DNA of 64,000 nucleotides from an uncultured Clostridia bacterium (GCA_947629515.1 CANRDY010000002.1:62001-126000), one strand, 5' to 3'; counted from the stretch's first letter, positions 29,101-38,930 are shown. Notes: generated by a model not told the origin, from the sequence alone. Numbers and translations: made by a program.

Positions 29101-29376
29101 GTTCCTTCCGATTCGAACGGCGGTGATTTGGGCGACGACGGCGACGCAAAGATAGACGAGACCTTTATAAAGGCTCTCAAATACTGCGTGGTCTCAAATC
29201 AGGCTTCCGTGTCGATGCTTCAACGCAGATTCCCCGTCGGCTATATAAAGGCTTGCAAGATAATCGACTGGATGGCGGGAATGAACTATATCACACAATC
29301 CGAGGGTTCCAAACCCCGCAAAGTTCTCCTTTCAATGGAAGATTTCGTCAACACATACGGAGAAGTAGATGACTGA
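26137..29376 (+). CDS. ftsK: DNA translocase FtsK/SpoIIIE
   Basis: N-terminal TM domain, long charged linker, Walker A VAGTTGSGKSICL, LILVDPKQVEFIPY, C-terminal gamma winged helix (QASVSMLQRRFPVGYIKACKIIDWM). Confidence 0.96.
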   Translation: MKDRKKDKTGKVSYIFTRETLGMTLMLFCALVFVMLLTREHVFSSMGEAICTFMYGTFGYGSYIIVALLAYLSEWLVFEKKLKLNKKIVLTVSLSIVMLFLLIHSITSSGISLSNYGGYLSDCYTNAAQGWGGYTFGGVICGLIVYPVAFLTTFIGAYVVFSVLLAGSLYLVFMTAKRNLPASEKKEAVAAGAQADYKEPVQETVTTQPDHVYSVVDHEIVDTVSFSPERHAQDAQPEQPTEETGRSAQEDARQILLRRDGSAAESYRRNLIFSEDSYFNHSHSTDEDYYSSFGGSPQEQPQQAQPQQAQPQTYSDMYQSGVIEEPAGQPPVSSVSEQTAQSYSAAEDYPAEMHEDGIEVVPPRTYGEEEQQVQDEYPAEVQPPVDDSRGDIVRESYVERLSDTDGEDVRRDPAEPENSSENTEETGRDGFARPRGDDRQDILPRDERESGRESRASDLFSDDENDGENGDDVYPDLGERLGGRDRLDGDSSLRRVDDRRGETAGDRSSEIGGRSVDRASDRTPDRASDNPLGRRDLTGEGRITGDRSTTDRPTGDVRPIRGVAPIGSQKPEPQEEKPEEKPVHVWKKYVRPPLDLLDDYPEVNNVNTAEIEDSKNIIIDTLKRFNIDCEIANVTIGPAITRYDVTILDRANIKRSLSYKDEIAISLMKDNVNTYLNFSKGALSIEVPNRNRAIVGLKGLLASPKFINSKPNSIVFGLGKNVDGEVVCPDITKMPHLLVAGTTGSGKSICLSALLISLLYKYGPDELRLILVDPKQVEFIPYDKLPHLMINEIIFDVTKALKALDWAVKEMERRYTLFKEMSETSVTTKNLEEYNAHLQEGEQKLPKIVIILDEFGDLMMQAKKDIQSKIILLAQKARACGIHLILATQRPSVDCITGLIKSNLPTRIGFKVNSFDDSRTIFDKGGAEKLLGKGDLYFRSADQPDLARIQGCFVDSHEVQKVTDFVKQHNETYFDPDASSFINKKDDEVPSDSNGGDLGDDGDAKIDETFIKALKYCVVSNQASVSMLQRRFPVGYIKACKIIDWMAGMNYITQSEGSKPRKVLLSMEDFVNTYGEVDD

Positions 29377-30703
29377 TTTACGCCGCAAAAAGTTCGGGGT
29401 AATTTCCCTCGGGTGCGACAAAAACAGAGTCGACAGCGAAAAATTATTGGCGTTGATAGAAGAAAAGGGCTTTACCGTAACCAACGACATTGCGCAAGCC
29501 AACATTCTTATCGTCAACACCTGCGCGTTCCTGAACGAGGCGCGCAAGGAAGCCATCGAAACGGTTTTGGAGTGCTCCGCATATAAGAGCGAAAATCTGG
29601 AAAAAATCGTAGTCAGCGGCTGTCTGCCTCAAAAGTTCATAGCCGAAACTTTCCCCGCGCTTACCGAAGCCGACGTGTTTTTGGGAATTTCCGACTACGA
29701 TAAGCTCTTCGAAGCCCTCGAAAGGGCGTACGAGGGTGAACGGGTGAACATGGTCGGTTGCGGTTCGGGCGTTGCGGGCGTCAAGCGGGTGGTAACGACC
29801 CCTCCGCACTACGCCTACCTTAAAATCGCAGAGGGCTGTTCCAACAAGTGCACGTATTGCCTCATTCCTAAGATCCGCGGCAGTTACAAAAGCGTGCCCG
29901 AAGAAATGCTCGTTAAAGAAGCGGAGGAGTTGGGCGAGGTATCCGAACTCATTTTGGTCGCGCAGGATATATCGAAGTACGGCGTCGACTTATACGGTCA
30001 AAAAAAATTAACGGAAATTTTACAAAAGCTGACAGCGCTTGTCAACATTAATAGCGTAAGATTACTGTACTGTTATCCCGACGACATCGACGACGAACTT
30101 ATTTCCGAAATAAAGAACGATCCCAAAATCGTAAAGTACATCGATATCCCGCTGCAACACAGCGAAAATCGGATATTAAAACTTATGAACCGCAAGGGGA
30201 GCAGAGAGGAGTATCTGAACCTTTTGAAAAAACTCCGCTCCGAAGTTAAAGGGATCGCAATAAGGTCGACGTTCATCACGGGCTTTCCCGGCGAAACCGA
30301 AGAGGAGTTTGCTGGTATGGTTGAATTTCTCAAAGAGGCTAAGCTCGAAAACTGCGGGTTCTTCGCCTATTCGAGAGAACCCGACACCCCCGCGTACAAG
30401 CTCAAAGGGCAGATAAATTATTCTGTAAAACGATCGCGCGTTAAAAAGCTGTACGAAGCGCAAAGCCGAATAAGCGGAGAAATTTTGCAAAAATACGTCG
30501 GGCAAAAGTTAAAAGTGCTTTGCGACGGCATCGATTACGAAAATCAAAGATTTTTCGGCAGAGCCTACTTCCAAGCCCCCGAAATTGACGGAAAAGTTTA
30601 CTTCAACGCGCCCAATGCAACGCAGGGGCAATACCTCGAAGTGCTCATCGAAAGGCGCGAGGGGTGCGATCTGTTCGGCAGAACGGAGGATTACGTTATA
30701 TGA
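29369..30703 (+). CDS. rimO: Ribosomal protein S12 methylthiotransferase
   Basis: GVISLGCDKNRVDSE, radical SAM AEGCSNKCTYCLIPKIRGSYKS. Confidence 0.95.
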   Translation: MTDLRRKKFGVISLGCDKNRVDSEKLLALIEEKGFTVTNDIAQANILIVNTCAFLNEARKEAIETVLECSAYKSENLEKIVVSGCLPQKFIAETFPALTEADVFLGISDYDKLFEALERAYEGERVNMVGCGSGVAGVKRVVTTPPHYAYLKIAEGCSNKCTYCLIPKIRGSYKSVPEEMLVKEAEELGEVSELILVAQDISKYGVDLYGQKKLTEILQKLTALVNINSVRLLYCYPDDIDDELISEIKNDPKIVKYIDIPLQHSENRILKLMNRKGSREEYLNLLKKLRSEVKGIAIRSTFITGFPGETEEEFAGMVEFLKEAKLENCGFFAYSREPDTPAYKLKGQINYSVKRSRVKKLYEAQSRISGEILQKYVGQKLKVLCDGIDYENQRFFGRAYFQAPEIDGKVYFNAPNATQGQYLEVLIERREGCDLFGRTEDYVI

Positions 30704-31350
30704 AAGAAATAGATAAGGAGAGCAGAGCGTATCGCATAGCCGCGGGCAAGGGCGTTATGAATCTTCCCAACAAGCTCACTATTTCGAGAATGGTGATGAT
30801 ACCGCTTTTCATACTGTTCTTTTATCTTCAATTTACGGCGCATTATTTTGTTGCGCTCGGCGTGTTTGCCATTGCAAGCCTCACCGACCTTTTGGACGGC
30901 AAGATAGCAAGGAAGTACGATTTAGTCACGAATTTGGGAAAATTCCTCGACCCGATAGCCGATAAAGTGCTTGTGCTTTCGGCGTTGACGGTTCTTCTGA
31001 CCGTTCCGTACGTGTTCTGCGCATATCTCGGCGGTTGGGCGATAATCGTTGCGGGGTGCGGCGTTGCCGTAATTCTCGCCCGCGAAATTATCGTGAGCGG
31101 GTTCAGAATGGTGGCGGCTTCTTCGGGGGTCGTAATAGCGGCGGACATATTCGGTAAGTACAAAACGGTCTTTCAGGATATTTCCATAGTCGTGTTGCTT
31201 ATAAGCGCGGGGCTTATGGAACTTACTGACCATGTTGCGGTCAAAGTGATAAATTATATCGGACTTACCGCTTTTGCGATAGCCGTTATTTTAACGGTAA
31301 TTTCGGGAATAAATTATCTAGTAAAAAACAGAGAAGTTCTTAAAAAATGA
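30700..31350 (+). CDS. pgsA: CDP-diacylglycerol--glycerol-3-phosphate 3-phosphatidyltransferase
   Basis: NLPNKLTISRMVMIPLF, SLTDLLDGKIARKYDLVTNLGKFLDPIADK (CDP-alcohol phosphotransferase motif); ATGA overlap with rimO. Confidence 0.93.
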   Translation: MKEIDKESRAYRIAAGKGVMNLPNKLTISRMVMIPLFILFFYLQFTAHYFVALGVFAIASLTDLLDGKIARKYDLVTNLGKFLDPIADKVLVLSALTVLLTVPYVFCAYLGGWAIIVAGCGVAVILAREIIVSGFRMVAASSGVVIAADIFGKYKTVFQDISIVVLLISAGLMELTDHVAVKVINYIGLTAFAIAVILTVISGINYLVKNREVLKK

Positions 31351-32039
31351 AACTGGTAATAAAGACTATCGGCGCGCCGCAGAGCGATATCACCGCGGTC
31401 GTTTCCGAAATCAAACAAAAATATCCCGCGATAACGTTCGGCATCACGTCGTCGTTCGGCGACGGCAAAATAGAAGCCGACTGCCCCGACGGTATTTCGC
31501 AAGCCGAAACAGACGAAATTTTGAGAATTATGGTAACTTCTTTGAACGCGTATATCTACGCGCTTGAAGATATATCGCTCGAAGAGAGGCTCTTTCAGTT
31601 GCTTAAACTCCGCAAAATGAAAATTTCCGTTGCCGAATCTTTCACGGGCGGTGGAATAAGCAAAAAGCTCGTCGGCGTTCCCGGCATAAGCGAGGTTTAT
31701 TCCGAGGGGTTGACGGTCTATTCCAACGAGGCAAAATCTTTGCGTTTGGGCGTGCAAAAAGACACGCTTTACCGCTTCGGCGCGGTTTCGGAAGAGACGG
31801 CTTACCAGATGACCGAGGGGCTTTTGAACAGCGGTTACTGCGATATCGCCGTAGCGACTACGGGCATAGCGGGACCGAAGTCCGACAACACAAATAAGCC
31901 CATAGGGCTTGCCTTTATTGGCGTGGGCATCAAGGGCGCGATCTCCGTTTACAAGTACAATTTTACGGGCGACAGAGAGGAAATAACGAATACCGCAATT
32001 AATTTTGCGCTTTATCACGTTTTCAAATATCTAAAATGA
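31347..32039 (+). CDS. CinA C-terminal domain protein (PncC-like), lacking the MoCF domain
   Basis: [48 protein letters not shown]. Confidence 0.85.
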   Translation: MKLVIKTIGAPQSDITAVVSEIKQKYPAITFGITSSFGDGKIEADCPDGISQAETDEILRIMVTSLNAYIYALEDISLEERLFQLLKLRKMKISVAESFTGGGISKKLVGVPGISEVYSEGLTVYSNEAKSLRLGVQKDTLYRFGAVSEETAYQMTEGLLNSGYCDIAVATTGIAGPKSDNTNKPIGLAFIGVGIKGAISVYKYNFTGDREEITNTAINFALYHVFKYLK

Positions 32040-32052
32040 CGAGGAACGAACC

Positions 32053-33060
32053 ATGAACGAAGAAAAACTCAAAGCACTCAATTCAACAATCGCAATGATC
32101 GAAAAGCAGTACGGCAAGGGCGCGATCATGAAGCTCGGCGATACCGACGTGAACAACGATATCGAAGTCATACCCACGGGTTGCCTTTCGCTCGATCTTG
32201 CCCTCGGCGTGGGCGGCGTTCCCCGCGGACGTATAATCGAGATATTCGGACCCGAGTCCTCGGGCAAGACTACCGTAGCTTTGCACGTCATTGCCGAAAC
32301 GCAGAAAGCGGGCGGGGTCGCGGCGTTTATCGACGCGGAACACGCGCTTGACGCGCAATATGCGCACGCTCTCGGCGTGAACACGAGCGAGCTGTACCTT
32401 TCCCAACCCGACACGGGCGAACAGGCGCTCGATATCTGCGAATCGCTCGTCCGTTCGAGTGCGGTCGACGTTATCGTTGTCGACTCGGTTGCCGCGCTCA
32501 CTCCCAAAGCCGAAATAGAAGGGGATATGGGCGACACGCACGTGGGGCTTTTGGCAAGGCTTATGTCGCAAGCTCTCAGAAAGCTCACGGCAATTACCAA
32601 CAAGTCCAAAACCTGCGTTATATTTATCAACCAACTGCGCGAAAAGGTGGGCATAATGTTCGGCAATCCCGAAACCACCCCCGGCGGTAAGGCGTTAAAG
32701 TACTTCGCTTCAATAAGGCTCGACATAAGAAAAGCCGATTCGCTCAAAAGCGAGGGCGACGTCATCGGCAACCGCGCAAAGTGCAAAGTCGTCAAAAACA
32801 AAGTTGCGCCCCCTTTCAAAGTTGCGGAGTTCGATATCATCTACGGCGAGGGAATTTCGCAGGAGGGCTGTCTTATCGACCTCGGTATCGAATACGGTAT
32901 TTTAACAAAGAGCGGCGCGTGGTTCAATTATAAGGACGAAAAGGTGGCGCAGGGTCGCGAAAAAATGCGCGAGCATCTTAAAAACAATCCCGAACTCAAA
33001 GCCGAATTGGATAAGGCTATACGCGAAGCCCACAAAGCGGCAAACCAAAAACACGACTGA
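32053..33060 (+). CDS. recA: Recombinase RecA
   Basis: [58 protein letters not shown]. Confidence 0.98.
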   Translation: MNEEKLKALNSTIAMIEKQYGKGAIMKLGDTDVNNDIEVIPTGCLSLDLALGVGGVPRGRIIEIFGPESSGKTTVALHVIAETQKAGGVAAFIDAEHALDAQYAHALGVNTSELYLSQPDTGEQALDICESLVRSSAVDVIVVDSVAALTPKAEIEGDMGDTHVGLLARLMSQALRKLTAITNKSKTCVIFINQLREKVGIMFGNPETTPGGKALKYFASIRLDIRKADSLKSEGDVIGNRAKCKVVKNKVAPPFKVAEFDIIYGEGISQEGCLIDLGIEYGILTKSGAWFNYKDEKVAQGREKMREHLKNNPELKAELDKAIREAHKAANQKHD

Positions 33061-33070
33061 ATATCAGCTT

Positions 33071-33097
33071 AAAAGACGGTTCTATACCGTCTTTTTT
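33071..33097 (+). terminator. Intrinsic terminator of recA
   Basis: AAAAGACGGT-TCTAT-ACCGTCTTTTTT. Confidence 0.9.
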
Positions 33098-33232
33098 GTA
33101 TAATGCATAAAGTTGTGACGCTATTAAATTGACTTTTTAAGCACAGTGGTGTAAAATATTCATAGTGATATAATCTGCTCCCGCGAAACGGGAGTTTGGA
33201 ATATATTTCATTACTTTAATCAGGAGGCTTAA

Positions 33233-34849
33233 ATGAACTACACGGCATTAAGCAGCCTGTTTCTTGCAGACGACGCAGCATTTTTGGGAGTTACGATAGG
33301 ACTTTCAATTGCTTTTGTGGCTGCGCTTGCGATTGGTTTTTTTGTCGGTTCTTTCATAAGAAAGAAGAACACCGATAAGAGGCTTGGCGAGGTTGAACAG
33401 AGAACCGCCAAAATGATCGAGGACGCTACGCTCGAATGTAAAGCCATGAAAAAAGAGGCTATGCTCGAAGCTAAGGAACAGGTACTGCAACTCAAAAACG
33501 ACTTTGAAAAAGAGAGCAGAGAGAAGAGGAACGAACTTCAACGTCAGGAACAACGCCTCGTACAAAAAGAGGACATTCTCGACAAAAAGGAAGAAGCGCT
33601 CTTAAAGCAGAGCAATGCGGCGGAACAGCAAAAACGCGACTTGCAGGCTCGTGAACAGGAAATCAAAAAGACGCAGGAAAAGGTTGCGCATCAGCACGAA
33701 CTGATGGTGCAGGAACTTGAAAAGGTTGCACAGCTAACAAAGGACGAAGCCAAAAAACTTTTGTCCGAAGAAATACTTGAAGAGACCCGCCGCGACGTCG
33801 CCCTTCAGGTGCGCAACATAGAACAGACGGCAAAGGAAGAGGCGAACAACGAAGCAAAGAAGATAATCTCGCTTGCAATTCAGCGTTGCGCCGCCGATCA
33901 GGCTTCGGAGATAACCGTTTCGGTCGTACCCCTGCCGAGCGACGACATGAAGGCAAGGCTTATCGGCAGAGAGGGCAGAAATATCCGCGCCATAGAAAAC
34001 GCGACGGGCATAGAGCTTATAATTGACGACACGCCCGAAGTTGTTATTCTTTCGGGGTTCGACCCCGTAAGAAGGGAAATTGCCCGACTTTCGCTTGAAA
34101 AACTCATTTCCGACGGCAGAATTCATCCCGCAAGGATAGAAGAGACGGTCGAAAAAGTCAAAAAGGAAATGGACAACGAAATCAAGCAGGCGGGCGAGAG
34201 CGCGATGTTCGAAGTGGGTATCTTTGGGCTTCACCCCGAAATCATCAAACTTTTGGGTAGACTCAAATACCGCACGAGCTACGGTCAGAACGTCTATAAA
34301 CATTCCATAGAAGTTGCGCAACTTGCGGGACTTATGGCGCAGGAGTTGGGGCTTGACGTAAATCTTGCCAAGCGCGCGGGGCTTTTGCACGATATAGGCA
34401 AAGCTGTCGACCACGAGCAGGAGGGAACTCATATCCAGCTCGGCGCAGACCTCGCAAAAAAATACCGCGAAAGCAACAACGTTATAAACGCTATCGCCGC
34501 CCACCACGGCGACGTAGAGCCTAAGACCGTTGAAGCCGTGCTTGTAGCGGCGGCGGACGCAATTTCGGGCGCACGTCCCGGGGCAAGGCGCGAGACGGGC
34601 ACTAACTACGTAAAGAGGCTCGAAAAGCTCGAAGCCATAGCGGGCAACTTCAACGGCGTTGATAAGTGCTACGCAATTCAGGCGGGCAGAGAAGTGAGGG
34701 TAATAGTTAAGCCCGAACAAGTCGACGACTCGCAGGCGACCTTCCTTGCAAAGGATATCGCAAAGAAAATCGAGAGCGAGCTTGAATATCCCGGTCAGAT
34801 AAAGGTAAACGTCATACGCGAATTCCGCGCAAGCGAATTTGCAAAATAA
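33233..34849 (+). CDS. rny: Ribonuclease Y
   Basis: N-terminal TM, coiled coil, KH domain ([26 protein letters not shown]), HD domain ([20 protein letters not shown]). Confidence 0.97.
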   Translation: MNYTALSSLFLADDAAFLGVTIGLSIAFVAALAIGFFVGSFIRKKNTDKRLGEVEQRTAKMIEDATLECKAMKKEAMLEAKEQVLQLKNDFEKESREKRNELQRQEQRLVQKEDILDKKEEALLKQSNAAEQQKRDLQAREQEIKKTQEKVAHQHELMVQELEKVAQLTKDEAKKLLSEEILEETRRDVALQVRNIEQTAKEEANNEAKKIISLAIQRCAADQASEITVSVVPLPSDDMKARLIGREGRNIRAIENATGIELIIDDTPEVVILSGFDPVRREIARLSLEKLISDGRIHPARIEETVEKVKKEMDNEIKQAGESAMFEVGIFGLHPEIIKLLGRLKYRTSYGQNVYKHSIEVAQLAGLMAQELGLDVNLAKRAGLLHDIGKAVDHEQEGTHIQLGADLAKKYRESNNVINAIAAHHGDVEPKTVEAVLVAAADAISGARPGARRETGTNYVKRLEKLEAIAGNFNGVDKCYAIQAGREVRVIVKPEQVDDSQATFLAKDIAKKIESELEYPGQIKVNVIREFRASEFAK

Positions 34850-34872
34850 GATAAGTTATCAAGAGTGTGAAA

Positions 34873-34912
34873 CCGCCCCGCGCCGTATCGGCGCGGGGCG
34901 GCGTTATTATTC
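34873..34912. terminator. GC-rich 13-bp hairpin after rny
   Basis: CCGCCCCGCGCCG-TAT-CGGCGCGGGGCGG, then GTTATTATT. Confidence 0.65.
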
Positions 34913-34954
34913 CAAACGTTCCGTAATTAAATTTTGATATTCGGCTTAATAGCT

Positions 34955-35416
34955 TTACGTGTTCTCGTGCTTTTGCATAACTTCGGTAATGAACTGTTGA
35001 GCGGCTTCGAAGTCGTCCATGTCGGGGTGTCCCTTGGCAATGCCGCCGACAAGCGCGAATATGAACCACTTGCAAAGACCTTTACAACCCGAACTGCCCA
35101 AAACTCTTTTGTTCTTGCTTTCGATAACTTTAACAAAATCGGCGTTGTATTTTTCGGGTTTGCCCGTGCCGCTCGTCGAGAACACAAAGGCGTCTTGCTG
35201 TTTATCGCTCATATTTTTGGCAAATTTTACGATATCCGAACCGAATTTTCCCGCATAAATACCGCTGCAAAAACCAATTAAGTCGTAGTCGTCGGTGTTG
35301 TATTCACCGATATTCTCGATATCGGCTATCACCGCGGGGGCTACTTCCGCCATGGCTTCGGCGATCTGTCGGGTGTTTTGACGGTGCGAAGAATTAACGA
35401 TAATCAAAATTTTCAT
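34955..35416 (-). CDS. Flavodoxin-like protein
   Basis: MKILIIVNSSHRQNTRQIAEAMAEV, GFCSGIYAGKFGSDIVKF. Confidence 0.85.
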   Translation of the reverse strand: MKILIIVNSSHRQNTRQIAEAMAEVAPAVIADIENIGEYNTDDYDLIGFCSGIYAGKFGSDIVKFAKNMSDKQQDAFVFSTSGTGKPEKYNADFVKVIESKNKRVLGSSGCKGLCKWFIFALVGGIAKGHPDMDDFEAAQQFITEVMQKHENT

Positions 35417-35417
35417 G

Positions 35418-36962
35418 TTATTTGCTCATCAGATAGAAGATTCCCGCAAAAGCAGGTATGTTCAACGCTACGAAGCAGGGAATGACGATTTTTGCCATTA
35501 TGTCGCCCGCGCTGTTGAAGTTGACGTTGAGTATGAACGAAACCACAAAGATTATAAGAACCGCAAATATTGCCGTTATTATCGAAGCCGTAACGTAGAC
35601 GAGGGAAGTGGGCTTTCGCGAACTCTTGCCGATATCCGTGTAGCAGAGAACGCCGAAGAGGAGAAGTTGTGCGCACGCAATTGCAAAAATCACAAAGCCG
35701 TAAGTCAGATCCACGCCGAGGTCGTCGCGGAATATAAGGCAAAGCGCAAATTCAAGCATCATCACAACAAAGATTATGAGCGAGCACTTGAACATAGTCG
35801 CCCCGCGGTTGTAACGCTTTCTGCGCGTTCCCGTGCCCTCGTAAACCGAAGTTCCGACGGCTAAGTCGTCCTTGTCGGTCATCGCGTCCGCGTCGTTGAC
35901 TCTCACCGTGCGCACGTTTGTAACGGGCGCGGGCTTGGGGGAAGCAGGCGCGGCGGGTCTTGCGTGGGCGGTTTCGGCGGCTGGAGCAGTGGCGGCAGCG
36001 GGTCGGAAGGTGCGCGCATACAGATTATTTACGATATTCTTGTAATCGCGCTCGGCTTCGGGCTTGCTTATGTAAATAAGCCCGTCCGTTTCCATGCCGT
36101 CGGCGTAGGGCTGATCCTCGGGTTCGGGCGCAGTGGGTTGCACAGGCTCGGAAATAAGCCTTAAATAATTCTCGTGCGCCCTTCTGCGTTCTTCGTCGTC
36201 CGCGGGCGTTTCGGGAGCTTGCTCAACGACCGTCTCTTCCGCGACCTCGTCAACGAATTCCTCGGGTTGAATTTCAGCCGTCTGTTGTTCGGGTTGTGTT
36301 TCGGCTGTTTGAACCGATGATTCGGGTTGAGGCTCGCCCCCGTCGGGTTCGCTTCCGTTGTTTTCGGCGGGAGTTATAACCGTTTCGGTTGCGGGTCGAT
36401 TAACTATTTCGACGACCTGACTTGTTTCGGGTTCGTCGTAGACCACCTCGCGCCCGCTGTCCGCATCGTCCTCTTTGGGAACGGGCACGCGCGATGTGGT
36501 GACTTTAAGTATCTTAAAATCGACGGGAGTGGGAGCGGGTTGCGAAAAGTCGAAGTTCTTATCCGAAATAAGGCTGTCGATGACCGTTCGGGAATATTCC
36601 CACTCGGCTTGGTTGCGTTCGGTAATTTCTCTGCCGCTGTCCGTCAAGGTGTAATATTTACGTCTGCCGCCCTGCGAAACCTCGTCGGTCTTCCAATAGG
36701 CGTTTATGTAGCCTTGGCTTTCGAGCCTCTTCAACGCGCTGTACAAAGTGGGCTGTTTAAGCGAATACTGCCCGTGGCTTTTCGCCTCGATCTCTTCGAT
36801 TATCTCATAGCCGTATTTGTCTCGTTCGTAAAGAGTACGGAGAATTATTGTGTTAATATGCCCGCGGATAAGATCGCTGCTTATGGCGGATTTGTTTTCT
36901 GATTCCTGCTGTTCGGAGCTTTCGTCGTCGTTCCGGGCGGAATCGTTCAGTTCTTCGTCCAT
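35418..36962 (-). CDS. PadR-family wHTH regulator fused to a C-terminal four-TM membrane domain
   Basis: N-term LIRGHINTIILRTLYERDKYGYEIIEEIEAKSHGQYSLKQPTLYSALKRLESQGYI...GGRRKYYTLTDSGRE; acidic/proline-rich linker; four hydrophobic segments at C-term. Confidence 0.85.
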   Translation of the reverse strand: MDEELNDSARNDDESSEQQESENKSAISSDLIRGHINTIILRTLYERDKYGYEIIEEIEAKSHGQYSLKQPTLYSALKRLESQGYINAYWKTDEVSQGGRRKYYTLTDSGREITERNQAEWEYSRTVIDSLISDKNFDFSQPAPTPVDFKILKVTTSRVPVPKEDDADSGREVVYDEPETSQVVEIVNRPATETVITPAENNGSEPDGGEPQPESSVQTAETQPEQQTAEIQPEEFVDEVAEETVVEQAPETPADDEERRRAHENYLRLISEPVQPTAPEPEDQPYADGMETDGLIYISKPEAERDYKNIVNNLYARTFRPAAATAPAAETAHARPAAPASPKPAPVTNVRTVRVNDADAMTDKDDLAVGTSVYEGTGTRRKRYNRGATMFKCSLIIFVVMMLEFALCLIFRDDLGVDLTYGFVIFAIACAQLLLFGVLCYTDIGKSSRKPTSLVYVTASIITAIFAVLIIFVVSFILNVNFNSAGDIMAKIVIPCFVALNIPAFAGIFYLMSK

Positions 36963-37138
36963 TATCGTTTTTCCTCCGTAATTTTATTTTATTATAGCAC
37001 TAATGACCATTTATGTCAATATTTTGGAGATATAAAAAGTACTATGTCACACATAATTTAATGTTTTTTACGTCGAACAATAGACTTTTTATCGCATATA
37101 TGATAAAATAAATAAAATTATTGTTTTGGTGAACGCAC

Positions 37139-37903
37139 ATGTACAAGCATATCAAAAATTACGAAATACGCTACACCGACTGCGACGTGTTCAACGCCTT
37201 AAAACCCTCGTCGCTGCTTTCGATGATGGAAGAGTCGGCTTGCCTTTCCGCCGACGAACTCGGGTTCGGGTACGACGTTATAACGCCGCTCAGAATGGGG
37301 TTCATTCTCGTCAATTGGTACATCGAACTCTACAAGCCCTTAAAGCTCGGCGACAAAGTTGAAATTCACACGTGGCCGCTCAAACCCGCTCACCTGATAT
37401 TTTTCAGAGATTTCGTGATATATTGCGGCGGCGAAAAAGTCGGCGTTTGCGTAACGCGTTGGTGCATGATAAGTCTCGACGACTTTTCGATGTTGCCCAC
37501 TTCGAGATTTTTCAAAGAGGGAGATTTCGACAATTACAACACGCAAAGGTGCGTAGAGTTCAACAGCTGGAAAATACCTTCGGCATACAAAATGCTCGAA
37601 GAAGGATCGAACGCCGCCGACGGGTGCGCCTATTCCCGCGCGGTGTCGCTCTCCGATTACGACCACTATTTCCACATGAACAACACTAAGTACGCCGATT
37701 ACCTTTTAGACGTGTTTTCGCTTGAAGAGTTGCGCGGCAAATTTATCAGCAAACTGCAAATCACATACGTAAAGCAGTGCAAATTGGGCGAAAAACTCTA
37801 TTTTTACAAGGTATTTAAGGACGGCGCGTACTTCGTTGAGGGAATGGTCAACGGCGAATCTCGCGTTCTGTTTAAGGTCGAACTTTCGGATATTAAGCAA
37901 TAA
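37139..37903 (+). CDS. Acyl-ACP thioesterase (FatA-like hotdog fold)
   Basis: IRYTDCDVFNALKPSSLLSMMEESACLSADELGFGYDV, SDYDHYFHMNNTKYADYLLD. Confidence 0.85.
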   Translation: MYKHIKNYEIRYTDCDVFNALKPSSLLSMMEESACLSADELGFGYDVITPLRMGFILVNWYIELYKPLKLGDKVEIHTWPLKPAHLIFFRDFVIYCGGEKVGVCVTRWCMISLDDFSMLPTSRFFKEGDFDNYNTQRCVEFNSWKIPSAYKMLEEGSNAADGCAYSRAVSLSDYDHYFHMNNTKYADYLLDVFSLEELRGKFISKLQITYVKQCKLGEKLYFYKVFKDGAYFVEGMVNGESRVLFKVELSDIKQ

Positions 37904-37914
37904 CTAATATTATT

Positions 37915-37985
37915 AATGTCGGTTTTACATTAATACATAATGTCATTTTACATTAAGAAATAATGGCGGTTTTACATGAGATATA
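37915..37985. repeat. Three 23-24-bp tandem repeats, last copy includes the downstream start codon
   Basis: AATGTCGGTTTTACATTAATACAT / AATGTCATTTTACATTAAGAAAT / AATGGCGGTTTTACATGAGATATA. Confidence 0.9.
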
Positions 37986-38614
37986 AGTACGAAATTATCA
38001 GAACACCCCGCAAGGGTATTTCCGTGTCAATTACCAACGAGAACAAAATCACCGTGCGCTGTCCGTGGAGCATGCATATCGAAGAAGTTGAAGCCTTCCT
38101 CGACAGCAAAACCCTTTGGATAGAAAAGGTGGTCACCCGTAACGCCGCCCGTCTTGCGTTGAACGACGACGTTGTGGAGCACAAAAAAGTGTACGTCGAG
38201 GGCAAAAAACTTCCGCTTGTAATCGGCGATAAAAACCAGATAACCGCCGAAGCCGTTTATGTCAAAAAGCTCGACGACCTCGAAAAAGTGTACAAAGAAA
38301 AATTCCAAGAGGGGCTTAACGTCTCGGTCAAAGCTCTTTCGGAGCTTACGCTTCTCACGCCCGCAAGCGTTTCGATAAAGGGCTACAAGGGGCGGTGGGG
38401 GTGTTGCGATACGCGCAACAATCTCATTTTCAACTACATGCTCTTTATGCTTCCGCCCGAAATTCAGCGTTACGTCATCGTCCACGAGCTGTGTCACACG
38501 CTCTGCCACAACCACTCCGCGGCGTTCTGGAAGCTCGTTTCGGACTACGTTCCCAACTACAAAAAACTGCGTTCGGCTCTGCGCGAGTATGACTTTTTGA
38601 CTTCGCTCTATTGA
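37976..38614 (+). CDS. YgjP-like (DUF45/M48-type) metallopeptidase
   Basis: GYKGRWGCCDTRNNLIFNYMLFMLPPEIQRYVIVHELCHTLCHNHSAAFW, HExxH motif. Confidence 0.88.
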   Translation: MRYKYEIIRTPRKGISVSITNENKITVRCPWSMHIEEVEAFLDSKTLWIEKVVTRNAARLALNDDVVEHKKVYVEGKKLPLVIGDKNQITAEAVYVKKLDDLEKVYKEKFQEGLNVSVKALSELTLLTPASVSIKGYKGRWGCCDTRNNLIFNYMLFMLPPEIQRYVIVHELCHTLCHNHSAAFWKLVSDYVPNYKKLRSALREYDFLTSLY

Positions 38615-38694
38615 GTTTTGATTATTTTTTTCGAACCGTGCGTTTTGCGAACCTTATCACGGCGTTTGCGGTAATTTTTGAAAAACAACGTTCA

Positions 38695-38763
38695 ACCGCG
38701 TTTTGATTGAACGTTTAACCAAGCTTTCAGTCGAGCAACTGACCGCGTTTTAGATCGAACGTT
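38695..38763. repeat. Direct repeat upstream of argG
   Basis: ACCGCGTTTTGATTGAACGTT (38695) and ACCGCGTTTTAGATCGAACGTT (38742). Confidence 0.7.
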
Positions 38764-38930
38764 CACGCGTTTGCCCGTGTGATAAACACTGTAATTTCAC
38801 CGTTCTTTCCGCGCAACCGGTTCAAAACATAATTATACAAAAACCCATAGTATAATCGAATATTAATTCACTATTTTCAAAATACTGAAATTTTATACAA
38901 AACTTCATCTTTTAAAAATTAAATTTGTAT

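Noticed and set aside
33734-34720. 328-aa minus-strand ORF
   Set aside because: Antisense shadow of the RNase Y gene.
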